DNA of 64,000 bases from Diphasiastrum complanatum (GCA_029204225.1 CM055105.1:10978806-11042805), one strand, 5' to 3'; shown: positions 10,103 to 22,106, numbered from the stretch's first letter. Notes: generated by a model not told the origin, from the sequence alone. A program made the numbers and translations.

Positions 10103-11640
10103 GGCAACCTTCAACAAGGGGAGGAGGAAGAGGATGGCTTCAACACATCCTTGATGGTAGCACCTACACCAACATCAAGCCAAGAAACATGGTGGATTGA
10201 TAGTGGGGCTAGTTCCCACATGTCATTCAACAAGCATTATTTCTCTTATCTACTTTCTTGCAATGATTCTAAGAAATCAATCTACATAGCTAGTGATCAA
10301 GAATGCAAGATAGATGGCATAGGATCTATTCCATTATGCTTAGGATCATCTAAAAGGATAGATCTTGATCATGTTTTGTATGTTCCATCCATTACAGAAA
10401 ACTTGCTTAGTGTTGGTCAATTAATGGACAATGGACTAGATGTACATTTCAAGAATGGAGTGTGTTCCATCTTGAAAATAATAAGTGCATAGCTAGTGGC
10501 ATTAAGCAAGGAAGGCTTTTTAAGTTGGATGCTAATGTGGCTATTGAAAGTGTGAATATGGTTAGGGAGAAGTTGACTCAAGTGGAGCTTTGGCACAAAA
10601 GATTGGGCCATCCTAATCTTCAATCAATGGAATCCATGGCATCAAAGGAGCTAGCTCTCGGCCTACCAAAAGCTTTCAAGAAGTGTGGCAAAGTGTGTGA
10701 GGCATGTGGCCTTGCAAAGTCACACAAGACTTTCTACAAGAGATCTTTAACAAGATCTACCTCACCTTTAGATCTTATCCATTCGGATGTACATACTTTC
10801 TCTCATGAAAGTAATGGAGGAGCTTTGATGTATGTGACTTTTATTGATGATTGTACTAGATACACTTGGATTGAATTATTGCCTAAGAAAAGCCTTGTAT
10901 ATGAAGCTTTTGTAAAGTTTAAGTCTCTAGTAGCTTGCATTAAAGTTCTAAGATGTGATAATGGAGGAGAGTATATCTCCAACAAGATGAGAGACTTTTG
11001 TGAGATCAATGGCATTAAGAGATAACTCACTTGTCTTTACACCCCCCAACAAAATGGGGTGACCGAGAGAAAAAATAGGAGTCTTTGTGAATGTGCAAAG
11101 TCTTTAAGACTTGATGCATCTCTACCCATCACTTTTTTTGGGGAGGCCATAGCTTGTGCTAATTATTTATGTAATAGGCTTCCTAGTAGTGCTATTGGTG
11201 GGATCTCACCATTTCAAGCTTTGTTTGGCAATAAGTCCAATGTAAAAGATTTTAAAGTCTTTGGATGTATATGTTATGTCCACATTCCTTTGGAAACAAG
11301 AAGGAAAGAAGATGCAACTTCTTTCAAAGGAATATTTGTAGGCTATAGTGAAAATAGCAAAGGATATAGGATATTTGATCCTATTTCAAAGAAAGTAAAA
11401 GTTAGCAAGGATGTCTTGTTTGATGAATCTCAAAGTTACAAGCTGTCTCCAAATTCATCTAATCTCTTAGGTGATGAAGATCTTGCAACACCCGAGGAGG
11501 AGCCTCTTGAAAGTGATCTTTTGGAAGATCAAAATCATGTGCGAAAGGAGCCGAGAAGATCCACAAGGAGCAAGGCCGAGCCTTCAAGGCTCACATACTT
11601 TGAGAAAGGAAAGCAAAGGGAAGACACATCTCCTTCTACC
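10103..11640 (+). pseudogene. Copia B' protease and integrase
   Basis: The aspartic protease has WIDSGASSHMS at about 10196. After a shift near 10475 the GAG_pre-integrase/HHCC zinc region follows (WHKRLGHPN ... CEACGLAKSH). The integrase core shows catalytic acidic residues in HSDVHTF, CDNGGEY and, after a TAA at 11023, in GVTERKNRS. The C-terminal VFGCICYVHIP and KGIFVGYSENSKGYR motifs are those of plant copia integrases. In intact elements this product cuts the polyprotein and inserts the cDNA into the nucleus. One shift and one stop inactivate it. Confidence 0.9.
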
Positions 11641-13221
11641 TCTTACTCTTTTCTAAACACAATGCTTGAAGAGCCATCATGTTATGAAGATGCAAGTAGA
11701 TCACAAGTTTGGAGAGATGCAATGCAAGTAGAGTTTGATGCTTTGATAGATAATCAAACTTGGAATCTTGTACACCTTCCATATGGGAAGAAGCCACTTG
11801 CATGTAAGTGGATCTATAGATTAAAGTACAATCAAGATGGATCTATAAGTAAGTACAAAGCTAGATTGGTTGCTAAGGGATCTCTTCAAACTAAAGACAT
11901 AGATTATGAAGAAACATTTGCTCTTGTAGCAAAACTTGTAACCATTAGATTGATCATTTGTATTGCTACTTTATTCAAGTGGAATCTCTATCAAATGGAT
12001 GTGACAAATGCTTTTTTGAATGGCTAGTTGGAGGAGGAAATATACATGTTGCAACCCGAGGGCTTCATCAAGGATGGTGAGGAGGACAAGGTTTGCCACT
12101 TAAGGAAGAGCCTATTTGGCTTGAAGCAAGCACCTAGAGCTTGGTACTCTAGGTTGCATGATTTTCTCTACTCTCTTGGCTTTGTGATTAGCTCTTATGA
12201 CCCTTCTTTGTACATCAAATGTAATGATGGAAAGATCATCATTTTAGTACTTTATGTTGATGATATCATATTGACAAGAAATGATGGTGAAGGCATAAGA
12301 AATGTTAAAGTTTCCTTGTCTAGTGAATTCAAGATGGTAGATCTAGGACTTCTTAAGTTCATACTTGGAATAGAAGCTACTAGAGGTAGTGATCTTACTT
12401 TTATAAGTCAATCAAAGTATGCTACTTCCATTCTTGAGAGGTTTGGCATGAAAGATTGTAAAGGGATTGACACCCCTATGGAGCAAACTTGTAAAGTTAC
12501 TAATGAGTGTGATGAAGCATCCTTTGAGGATATCACACTCTTTAGGAAGTTAATAGGCTCCTTAATCTATTTGACAATCACTAGACTAGATTTGAGTTAT
12601 AGTGCTAGCAAGTTAAGTCAATATATGCAAGGTCCCTTGATGCAACATTGGAAAAGTGCCAAGAGAGTGCTTAGATATGTCTCTTCTACTAGATTTTTTG
12701 GCATTCTCTATCAAGGATCTAGCTTGTACTTGAGAGCATTTTTAGATTTAGATTTTGTAGGAGATAAGATGGATAGAAGATCCAGAAGTGCATTTGTCAC
12801 TTTTCTTTGTGGAGGAGTGATATCTTGGCTTTCCAAAAAGCAAGATACAATTTCTCTTTCCTCTTGTGAAGCTGAGTGCAAGGCAATGACTTCAACAGCC
12901 AAAGAACTCCTATGGCTAAGAAGACTTTTGGTGGAGCTTCAAGTGCTAAAGGCCAAGGAGGTCCTTTGCATCTATTGTGACAATCAAGCTTCTCAACAAA
13001 TCGCTACCAATCCGATCTTCCATGCTAGAACAAAGCATATTGAGATAGCTCATCACTTTGTGAGGGAGAAGGTGCAATCCAAGGAGGTCCAACTTCATCA
13101 TGTGCCTTCATCCAAGTGCATAGATGATATCTTAACCAAACCTTTGGCTAAATATTCATTTTTCAAGTTAAGAAATGCTCTTGGAGTTGTAGATATGTGT
13201 ACATTAGAGTTGCCAAGTTAG
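11641..13221 (+). pseudogene. Copia B' reverse transcriptase and RNase H
   Basis: The RT domain runs from DAMQVEFDAL (about 11716) through KARLVAKGS, the QMDVTNAFLNG block and, after a single TAG at 12025, YGLKQAP-type FGLKQAPRAWYSRL and the catalytic YVDD at 12253-12264. The RNase H/connection part has DLDFVGDKMDRRSRS, SSCEAECKAM and ARTKHIEIAHHFVREKV, and ends at TAG 13219. A 397-codon stretch after the stop is open, so damage is light and the element is probably young compared with its neighbours. Confidence 0.92.
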
Positions 13222-13234
13222 AAGTGAGGAGGAA
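13220..13234 (+). other. Polypurine tract of copia B'
   Basis: AGAAGTGAGGAGGAA directly before the 3' LTR start; the plus-strand priming site for cDNA synthesis. Confidence 0.8.
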
Positions 13235-14086
13235 TGTTAAAATATCACTTCCAACTTGTTGTATCTTGTAGATCTCAAGCTATTTGAGCTTGATAGGATC
13301 TCACACATGTGGAGTCTGTTCCCACATGTGAAAGAATGTATGTAAGTCATTTTTATTAAGTTAGATTGGTTTTAGCTTGATCTACACTAGTGTGAAATTG
13401 ACCTTTGAGTAGAATCTTGAAAATGGTCAAATTGGTCAAACTTTTTGTAAATAGATTGGACTTCCATGTGAATGAGTTATTACTCACACATGTCAAGATA
13501 CCATTCACATGTGTGGATAAGATTCTAGAAGATAAGATAGGAAGATTCCATTAGATCCTATTTTATAGGGAATATTCCTATAAATGTGGAAGACTAGCTT
13601 TTTGTTTTCTAGCCAAAGAGAATAGTCAACTTTGGGAAATGAGCACATATGACTCCCATTGGTGGACCTGGATGACTAGGCACTCTTCACACGTGTGAAG
13701 GCCTACTGGACAGTACACAGCTTGTGGATGTACTTGATCTATAAAGAGATCAACCAAATCAATAACAAGTTGATGTGACATTGGCAAATTCTAGTTTTGT
13801 TGAGATTTCCACATTTGTCTTGAGTTTTGATGAATGAAATGCATTTGTAAGTTAATGTACTTTACTCTCTGTAAATAGGCCGTACAGGTACTGTCCTCCA
13901 CACGTGTGAGGCCGCCCATCCTTGTGTTTGATCATTTGATCCATTGCTCTTGCTTAAATCATAGTGTAAAGCATCTAGATCAAGATCTAACATCTAGAAC
14001 TTGATAGATCTTTGGATTAAGCAATCAATAACTCTTAATGATTGATAGTACAATCATTATTTGTCTTTTTTCTCTGAAAATTAACA
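13235..14086 (+). repeat. 3' LTR of copia element B'
   Basis: An 852-bp repeat from TGTTAAAATATC to AAAATTAACA. Its end matches the truncated 5' LTR, and its whole length matches the minus-strand LTR of element A. It carries CACATGTG or CACGTG palindromes near 13314, 13323, 13507, 13690 and 13901. Downstream DNA switches at once to a minus-strand copia. Confidence 0.88.
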
Positions 14087-15430
14087 CTATTCACTATCAC
14101 TTTGCTAGTATGGGATTGAAGACTCTATAACCTTTGCTATTCTCACCATATCCACAAAGATGCCTTTGATGGAGGTTGAATCATCCTTCTTCCTTGTATT
14201 TGTACATAGCAAGTGGATCCAAAAATCTTCAGATCCTTGAGATTGGGCTTCTCTCCAAATAGAGCTTCATATGGTGTGATTCCACCAATGGCTTGGTTAG
14301 GCAATCTATTGCACAAGAAATTTGCACATGTTATAGCCTCACCCCAAAATGGTTTGGTTAGAGAAGCATCTAGCCTTAAGGCCTTAGCACACTCACAAAG
14401 AGATCTGTTTTTCCTCTCACTTACTCCATTTTGTTGAGGGGTGTCTGGACATGATAACTCCCTCTTTGTGCCATTAGAATTACAAAACTCAATCAACTTA
14501 TTGGAGATATATTCACCTCCATTATCACTTCTTCATACCTTGATCTTGGTACTAAGTTGATTTTCTATGAGAGTTTTGAACATTAAAAATGAATCATACA
14601 CCAAAAACTTACTACACAAGAGGTAAATCCAACAATATCTAGAATAGTCATCAATGAAGATTACATAGTAGTTGGCACCACCATTAGAATCTTGTGAAAA
14701 ACTATGAACATCCGAATGGATGATTTCAAGAGGAGATCTTGTTGTGGATCTTGAGAAAGGTAGTTTATGATCCTTTGAGAGGCAACGTGCTTCACACATC
14801 CTTCCACACTTTGACAAATGCTTTGGGAGGCTGAGTGCAAGCTCCTTTGCACACATTCTTCCATAGCTTTGAAGTCGGGGTGGCCCAACCTTTTGTGCCA
14901 TAGCTCCACCTTTGATATCTCCACCTTTGCCAAATTCATACTCTCCATAGCAACATTAGCATAAAGCTTAAACAATCTAGCTTGCTTAAAGCCTTTTGCT
15001 ATACATTCATCATTTCTAAGGATGGAACAAACTCCAGGCTTAAATTGTACATCCAGGCCATTATCCAGTAATTGGCCAACACTAAGCAAATTCTTGGTAA
15101 ACTTAGGAACAAAAAGGCCATTATCAAAATTCATCCTCTTGGATGATCCAACATACAATGGAATGGTTCCAATACCACTTATCTTAAATTCTTGATTACT
15201 CACTGTTAGATAGATCTATGTACATCACTGTAAGAAACTAAAGTGGAGAAATAGTCCTTTTGATATGTCATGTGGGAGCTAGCCCCACTATCAATCCACT
15301 TGGATGATGGTGGTGTGTTAGAAACCATCAAGGATGATTCTTCTTCATCCTCCTCCTCTTGATGTGAAATGTTGCTTTGAGCTTGCCCTTTGAGGTCGAT
15401 GCATCATCCTCTTCTTTGGCCTCCTTGGAA
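14087..15430 (-). pseudogene. Copia H1 Gag end, protease and integrase, truncated
   Basis: Minus-strand coding relic. From right to left: a scrap of Gag C-terminus near 15420, protease WIDSGASSHM near 15270, a VPKFTKNLLSVGQLLDNG segment, the HHCC zinc region (WHKRLGHPD), the integrase core with HSDVHSF and IDDYSRYCW, then SPDTPQQNGVSERKN and CANFLCNRLP, ending in a decayed KGIFVD-like segment at 14087. Frame changes occur near 14900, 14660 and 14500. Reverse transcriptase is absent because the B' LTR abuts it. The sequence is a close relative of B' in integrase motifs but has a different LTR. Confidence 0.85.
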
Positions 15431-16054
15431 TGCTTCTTCATCTTACTAGTGAATTTTACACACAAGAAATAGATTTGATTGACTTGAAACTCACAAAGGT
15501 CTCACACTTGTAGTGTTTCACTGAAATTAGATTTCTAATCCAACAAATGGACTTCTAATCTCAGTTGTACCACTCTCTCACAAAGCTGGAATTAAGATAA
15601 GATGATGTGAAATCTACTTCAAGCAAATTTTGCCAATCTTGGCTATTTTTGGACAAAGAAATGACTTAATCTTGCTCACACACTTTGTACTTTCAAGACC
15701 TCTAAAACAAGTTTAGAGGACCTGATTTTAGCCTAGATTAATTAGATCTCATGAATCAAATTCAAATCTAATCAATGGCACTTGATCTTGGTAGCTTATC
15801 CTAGGATATCCACCAAAAATTATATCAAAATCTCTCTAATTGAATTTTTAATGATAAAATGAATACCATGGATTAAATGCAAGTTCAGATGTGCCCACAC
15901 GTGTGAACATTACCGATTTTGATCCCTTCCAAGTTTGAGAGTCAAATCCCCTCACCAAAACTAGCTTCTAGCTCGCCCTCACAAAACCAGTTTTTAACAC
16001 CGATACTTGCTAAAAATGGATTTGATTAGATCAATGATCAAAGCTCTCGTACTT
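15431..16054 (-). mobile_element. Copia H1 leader
   Basis: Minus-strand leader; nearly the same sequence occurs at 17631-18212. Here the leader joins directly to the end of gag, so most of gag has been deleted, whereas in H2 the leader runs into the gag start. It carries a CACGTG at 15898-15903. Confidence 0.75.
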
Positions 16055-16067
16055 GGCTCTGATACCA
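16055..16067 (-). other. Primer binding site of copia H1
   Basis: Minus-strand TGGTATCAGAGCC next to the LTR end TTTCACA. Confidence 0.88.
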
Positions 16068-16684
16068 TGTGAAAGTATAGTGGTTTTTAGACCATAAATG
16101 GATTTTAGAATATCCACATGAGTGATTATGTACTTTCTTAACAATGCATAAAAAAACTACTCATCAAATCTTGAATTGGCAATTTAACACACAACAAGCA
16201 TTGATAATCAAAAACAAAGATCATAGACACAAATCTGAGCCCACACATGTGAAGAGCAGCTTGCTATACGGATTTTGAACAATGTTTGAAGTACTCAAAG
16301 TGATGGTTTCATTTGGATCACAAAATTAATGTACATGGAGAGGACAAACTCGAGATTGCCAATGTGCTCCAAAATAATTTATCTTCTCACTATGGAGAGA
16401 TGGAATGCATAGCAAAACTCACTTCCTTTGTAAAGTTAAGTGAATTTTCAGCATATAATAAGGAACTTAACTCACTCTTTTTTTCCTAAAATGAAACATA
16501 GTCTATTTCCTATAGTCCAGCTTGATAGGCGCATGGTTGGTCAAAATTTCATATCAAATCAAGGTCTAGATCCTTTAAAGTAGGGACCTCTACCAAATAG
16601 ACACAACCACCTCTCTTGACTCGAGCTAACCCACTTTAGGAGTGGATTGCCACATGGCACTTTGGCCATACGTGTTTAGAAACA
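16068..16684 (-). repeat. 5' LTR of copia H1
   Basis: A 617-bp minus-strand repeat from TGTTTCTAAACACG to CTTTCACA, matched almost end to end by 18226-18846 in the same orientation. Immediately beyond its outer edge (16685) the sequence switches to a plus-strand copia reverse transcriptase. Confidence 0.85.
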
Positions 16685-17407
16685 AAATAGATTGAAGTAT
16701 AACCAAGATGGATCAATAAGTAAGCATAAAGTTAGGCTTGTAGAAAAAGGGTTTTTTCAAACCAAAGGCATTGATTGTGATGAGGCTTTTGCTCTTGTGG
16801 CTAAGCTTGTTACTATTAAATTGATCATTTGTCTTGCTACTACCTTCAATTGGGAGCTATTCTAACTTGATCTCACAAATGCTTTCCTCAATTGTTATTT
16901 GGACGAGGAGATCTACATGAGGCAACCCGAGGGCTTCATCAAGGAAAAGCATGAAAGAAATGTGTGTTTTTTGAAGAAGAGCCTTTATGGGCTCAAGCAA
17001 GCACCTAAAGCATGGTACTCTAGGCTAATCTCTCTTCTCATTTTCATCAATTTTGTATTGAGTGCATATGATCCATCATTGTATATAATAGTTCATGATG
17101 GTAAGATCATGATTCTTGCATTGTATGTAGATGACATTATTTTGAGTGGTAATAATCTAGATGAAATTAGAGATGTAAAAATTGCTTTGGCAAAAGAGTC
17201 TAAGAGGGTAGATCTTGGCCTATTAAGCTTGATTATAGGAATATAAGTTATTAGAGGATATGATTTTAGATTCATTTGTCAATATAAGTATGCTACATCC
17301 ATCCTAGATAGATTTGGAATGAAGAATTGTAAAAGCATTGAGACTCCAATGGAGCAACATGTAAAAGCATCTATTGATGGTGATGAAGCATCCTTTGAGG
17401 ACATCAC
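16685..17407 (+). pseudogene. Copia B fragment 1: reverse transcriptase
   Basis: A plus-strand RT fragment from the KYNQDGSISKHK block, through an altered catalytic-region start (LDLTNAFLN preceded by a stop), EEIYMRQPEGF, SLYGLKQAPKAWYSRL and YVDD near 17124-17135, to METPMEQH-like and EDIT at the right break. There is a TAA near 17244. It is close to B' but distinct, and corresponds to the same region as 19022-19671. It is cut on the left by the H1 LTR and on the right by H2 gag. Confidence 0.85.
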
Positions 17408-17640
17408 TGTATCATTGCTTACATTTATTTTCACACATTGAAGTGCTAGCCTATATCTCTTTTTGTATCTCTCTAATTCATGTGCACCTAGAGGTTCATC
17501 TTCATCCTCAATCAAAAACTCATAATGGTCTTGGAACACCATAAGTGACTCCATCCTAGCTTCCAAATAGAATAATTAGTAGAATTCAATCTCTCATAGC
17601 TTCTAGAAGGTATGCTCCAATAGATCCCATCTTACTAGTG
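17408..17640 (-). pseudogene. Copia H2 Gag N-terminus
   Basis: Minus-strand start of a copia Gag, with an ATG near 17625, one shift, and then MESLMVFQDHYEFLIEDEDEP and KRYRLALQCVKINVSND. It ends abruptly where the plus-strand B fragment begins, so only about 70 codons remain. Confidence 0.75.
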
Positions 17641-18212
17641 AATTCTACACACAAGAAATAGATTTGATTGACTTGAAACTCACAAAGGTCTCACACTTGT
17701 AGTGTTTCACTCAAATTAGATTTCTACTCCAAAAAATGGAATTCTAATCTCAGTTCTATCACTCTCTCACAAAGTTGGAATGAAGATAAGATGATGTGAA
17801 ATCTACTTTCAAACAAATGACTTAATCTCCCTCACACACTTTGATGTACTTTCAAGACCTATAAAACAAGTTTAGAGGACCTGATTTCAGACTAGATTAA
17901 TTTGATCTCATGAATCGAATTCAAATATAATCAATGGCACTTGATCCTAGTAGCTTATCCTAGGATTTCCACCAGAAATTACATCAAAAGCTCTCAAATT
18001 GAATTTTTAATGATCAAATGAATATCATGCATTAAATGCAGGTTTAGAGGTACCCACACATGTGAAGAGTATGGATTTTGATCCCTTCCAAGTTTGAGAT
18101 CAAATCCCCTCACCAAAACTAGCTTCTAGCTTGCCCTCACAAAGCTAGTTTTTAGCACCAATACTTGCTAAAAATGGATTCGATTAGATCAACAATCAAA
18201 GATCTTGTACTT
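17641..18212 (-). mobile_element. Copia H2 leader
   Basis: Near-duplicate of the H1 leader. It includes the CACACATGTGAAGAG form of the palindrome near 18056. Confidence 0.75.
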
Positions 18213-18225
18213 GGCTCTGATACCA
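18213..18225 (-). other. Primer binding site of copia H2
   Basis: Minus-strand TGGTATCAGAGCC next to the H2 LTR. Confidence 0.88.
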
Positions 18226-18846
18226 TGTGAAGGTATACTACTTTTTAGACCATAAATGGATCTTAGAAGATCCACAAGAGTGATTATGTACTTGCTTAAC
18301 AATGCATCAAAAAACTAGTTATCAAATCTTGATCTAGATTGGCAATTTGACACACAACAAGCATTGATAATAAAAAACAAAGATAATAGACACAAATCCG
18401 AGCCCACACATGTGAAGAGCAGCTTTCTGTATGGATTTTGAACAATGTTTGAAGTACTCAAAGTGATGGTTTCATTTGGATCACAAAATCAATGTACATG
18501 GAGAGGACAAACTTGAGATTTCCAATGTGCTCCAAAAATAATTAATCTTCTCACCATGGAGAGATGGAATACATAGCAAAACTCACCTATGTAAAGTTAG
18601 GTGAATTTCTAGCATGTAATAAGGAATTTAACTCACTCTTTTTGCCCTAAAATGAAACCCTAGTCTATTTCCTAGAGTCATGCTTGGTAGGCGCATGGTT
18701 GGTCAAAATCTCATATCAAATCAAGGTCTAGATCCTTTAAAGTAGGGACCTCTACCAAATAGACACAACCACATCTCTTGACTTGAGCTAACCCACTTTA
18801 GGAGTGGATTGCCACATGGCACTTTGGCCATACGTGTTTAGAAACA
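18226..18846 (-). repeat. 5' LTR of copia H2
   Basis: A 621-bp minus-strand repeat matching the H1 LTR at 16068-16684, 2158 bp away. Its outer edge also abuts a plus-strand B copia sequence, but at a different position in that element. Confidence 0.85.
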
Positions 18847-19671
18847 AACTATACACAAACATCTTACACTTTTCTTACTTCAATGTTAGATGAGCCAACA
18901 TGCTATGAAGATGCTTGTAAATCTAAGAGTTGGATGGATGCTATGCAAGTAGAGTATGATGCTCTCATTGGGAATCATACTTGGGATCTTGTGAATCTTC
19001 CTCAAGGGAAGAAACCACTTGATTACAAGTGGGTGTATAGACTGAAATATAACCAAGATGGATCAATAGGTAAGCATAAAGCTAGGCTTGTAGGAAAAGG
19101 GTTTTTACAAACCAAAGGCATTGATTTTAATGAGACTTTTGCTCTTGTGGCTAAGCTTGTTACTATTTGATTGATCATTAGTCTTGCTATTACCTACAAT
19201 TGGGAGCTATTCCAACTTCATTTCACAAATGATTTCTTCAATGGTTATTTCAAGGAGGAGATCTACATAAGGCAACCCGAGGGCTTCATCAAGGAAAAGC
19301 ATGAAGGAAAGGGGTGTTTTTCGAAGAAGAGCCTTTATGAGCTCAAGAAAGCATAAGATCAACTCTTTTCTCATTTCCATCAATTTTATATTGAGTGCAT
19401 ATGATCCATCATTGTCTATAAGAGTTCATTGTAGATGACGTTATTTTGAGTGGTAATGATCTAGATGGAATTAGAGATGTAAAAATTGCTTTGGCAAAAG
19501 AGTTTAAGAGGGTAGATCCCAGCCTATTAAGCTTCATTCTAGAAATAGAAGTTATCAGAGGATGTGGTTTTAGCCTCATTTGTCAATCTAAGTATGCTAC
19601 ATCCATCCTAGATAGATTTGGCATGAAGAATTGTAAAGGCATTGAGACTCCAATGGAGCAACATGTAAAAG
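18847..19671 (+). pseudogene. Copia B fragment 2: reverse transcriptase, left part
   Basis: A plus-strand copia segment that starts in the integrase/RT linker (MLDEPTCYEDACKSKSWMDAMQ), passes KYNQDGSIGKHKARLV, a stop at 19168, YFKEEIYIRQPEGF and a deletion that removes the Tyr of YVDD, then runs to METPMEQHVKV-like sequence at 19671. There the copia derivative at 19672-22096 interrupts it. The same gene resumes at about 22107 with the ASIDSDE block. Confidence 0.85.
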
Positions 19672-20301
19672 TGTCAGAAATTATGAACTCCTGCAACTTT
19701 GTTGTGAAGGTGATGAAGCGAAATGAAGCGAAGGTCAAAGGGTGAACGTACCCCGAAGGTCGTAGGAAAAGTATTCAAGATTTGCCCCTGATGACCACAA
19801 AACAAAACGAAAAGAAACGAAGACAAAGGATTCGAGCTGCCAATTGACAACTCAACGAGCGTGGTGTATTGTACTTCACACTCAAATGATTAGCATTGAC
19901 TTGTCTTGTAATTCTTTGATTAGATATCTTGTAAACTCCACATAGTGGAGATGCCAAGTTTGGCCTAGATAGAACTCGAGCTAAATACACTTTTTGATCA
20001 ACACGAAACAAGAAGATAGAGAGATGAAAAATAAAGAGAATAGTTGTGCATGAAAGTTTGCCAACGAGCAGAACATAGTGATTGAGCTGAACGTCAAGCC
20101 GCCAACAAGCAAGACACTGACCAACTCACTCAAAACTCTAGAATAGATAATACAATTGCTCTCTTATCCATCTCATTGTTCTCGTCATCTTGATTGCTCG
20201 AATCTTTTATGTTCCGTGATCGATAGTCGTTTGCTTAGGATCCTGAAGAACTTTCGCAAAAGAAAAACGAAACAAACGCGAACAGAATAGGATTCCCGAC
20301 A
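19672..20301 (+). repeat. 5' LTR of the deleted copia derivative
   Basis: From TGTCAGAAATTATGAACTCC to CCCGACA, followed by the primer site. It matches 21476-22096 except for small indels and shares the family start with the E LTR at 42331. Confidence 0.9.
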
Positions 20302-20314
20302 TGGTATCAGAGCC
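20302..20314 (+). other. Primer binding site of the deleted derivative
   Basis: TGGTATCAGAGCC directly after the LTR. Confidence 0.9.
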
Positions 20315-20366
20315 TTGAGGTTATCACTACATGATATTCAAGCTGTGATTCTCTAGGCAACACAAT

Positions 20367-20945
20367 ATGGCTACAACGATTCAGACGAGAATAACAATCA
20401 GTCTTGATGGCAAAAACTACAGAGTATGGAAATTCAAAATCAAAACACTTCTGAAGGGTGAAAACATCTGGTCGGTGACCGAACTCATAGAGGTGCAGTC
20501 TCCAGAGGGAGATTTGAGGAGAGCTGAGTGGATCAGAAAAGATGAACAAGCAATGGCGACCATCATTTCATCCATCAACGAGGAAATACTCATGCAGATT
20601 GAAGACTATGAGAGCAGCCATGAAGCATGGAAAAGACTAAAGCAGAAGTACGAAGTGAGGACTGCCGCTTTAGTGATGCATCCTCACAATTAGCTGCAAT
20701 CTATATGATGGGATGGCAACCAGTTGGATCAACATGTTGAGAAGATCAGAACGATCTTCGCTGCGTCCTATCAACCATTGAGAATGCTCATACTGAGCCT
20801 ACTAGATATGACATTCGAGAGAGCAATCAGTGTTGTTGCTGATGAGAGACTGATGAGAGACAAAGGAGAAGGAAGCAGTGATCAGGAGAAATCTCTTTTC
20901 ACGAAGGGAAGGAAGAAAACAAGAACATGCCCAGATTCGACATGA
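20367..20945 (+). pseudogene. Copia derivative Gag, truncated
   Basis: The ATG at 20367 begins a Gag N-terminus (MATTIQTRITISLDGKNYRV) almost identical in form to that of E at 38333. A stop at 20691 and an internal deletion after DQHVEKIRTI remove part of the UBN2-type domain. The end (SSDQEKSLFTKGRKK) is the basic linker before the zinc knuckle, which is deleted. Confidence 0.85.
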
Positions 20946-21465
20946 CAAAACATGGGATTAACCTACAAAGGAAGACAAAGGATTCAAGCTGCACCACTAC
21001 ATTGATGCAAGTTGGGCAAGCTGCAAAGACGACAGCAAGTCCGTGACAGGAGGATGTTAGATAGCGTGCGGAGTAGCAATCAGCTGGACATGCAAAAAGC
21101 AAACATTGGTGGTTCAATCCTCATGTGAAGCTGAATATGTTGCAGCTTCAAAGATGGCGAACGAGGCAGTATGGCTGCAGATGATATTGGAGGCAATTGG
21201 CATTCCACAAGGAGAATCATGCACGTTAATGATGGATTCTCAAAATGCCATATACCTATCCCAGGATCTTGTTTTTCATTCAAAGACAAAACATATACCT
21301 CTGAAGTACCATCATATTTGAGACTTGAGTTTGAAAGGAGAGCTCAAGGTCCAGTACATAAGATCTGAAGACATGATTGCAGATTTGCTCACGAAGTCAT
21401 TCGACAAACCACTCTTTGCAAGGCACAGAAAAGCAATTGGACTGAATATACAAAGTTGCAAGGTT
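20946..21465 (+). pseudogene. Copia derivative RNase H remnant
   Basis: After the deletion point the sequence matches the RNase H end of E, with SSCEAEYVAASKMANEAVWL, MMDSQNAIYLSQDL, SKTKHIPLKYHHI and IRSEDMIADLLTKSF. Frames change near 21105 and 21325. It cannot encode a working nuclease. Confidence 0.85.
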
Positions 21466-21475
21466 CAAGAGGGAG
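21466..21475 (+). other. Polypurine tract of the deleted derivative
   Basis: CAAGAGGGAG-type purine run directly before the 3' LTR, also found before the E 3' LTR. Confidence 0.75.
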
Positions 21476-22096
21476 TGTTAGAAATTGTGAACTCCTACAA
21501 CTTTGTCATGAAGGTGACAAAGCGAAAGTCGAAGTGCGAACGTACCTTGAAGGTCACAGGAAAAGTATTTGAGATTCGCCCCTGACGACCACGAAACGAA
21601 ATGAAAAGAAATGAAGACGAAGGAAAACAATTTGCGCTGCCAACTGGCAGCTCGATGAGCACGTTTATTGTACTTCACGCTCAGCTGAAAGAGTTAGCGA
21701 TAACAAAGAATAACTAACTATTTGTTTAGCATTGACTTGTCTTGTAATTCTCTGATTAGCTATCTTGTAAACTCCACACAGTGGAGATACCTTTTTATGA
21801 ACACAAAACAAGAAGATACGGAGACAAAAAATAGAGAGAATAGTTGTGCATAAAAGTCTGCCAACGAGCAAAACACAGCGATTGAGCTGAGTGTCAAGCC
21901 ATCAATGAGCGAGACATTGACCAACTCACTCGAAACTCCAAAACAGATAATACAATTGTGCCTCTCTTCTCCATCTCATTGTTCTTGTCATCTTGATTGC
22001 TCGAATCTTTTATGTTCTGTGATCTGTAGTCATTTGCTTAGGATCCTTCTGCAAAAGAAAAATGAAACGAACGCGAACAAAATAGGATTCTCGACA
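21476..22096 (+). repeat. 3' LTR of the deleted copia derivative
   Basis: From TGTTAGAAATTGTGAACTCC to CTCGACA; direct partner of 19672-20301. Confidence 0.9.
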
Positions 22097-22106
22097 AATT
22101 TACAAC

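Larger units (their letters stand above)
19672..22096 (+). mobile_element. Internally deleted copia derivative (2.4 kb)
   Basis: A complete-ended element with two LTRs of 630 and 621 bp, a primer binding site, a polypurine tract and only remnants of coding: the Gag N-terminal half and the RNase H end. Protease, integrase and reverse transcriptase are missing, so about 3 kb was lost relative to its full-length relative E at 37839-43110. It would depend on a helper element. It lies inside the RT of copia B. AAAAG precedes the 5' LTR and recurs 11 bases after the 3' LTR, so a clean target duplication is not evident. Confidence 0.85.

Noticed and set aside
16068-18846. H1 and H2 LTRs as the two LTRs of one element
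   Set aside because: Each is followed on its minus-strand inner side by a primer site and leader, so both are 5' LTRs of separate elements.
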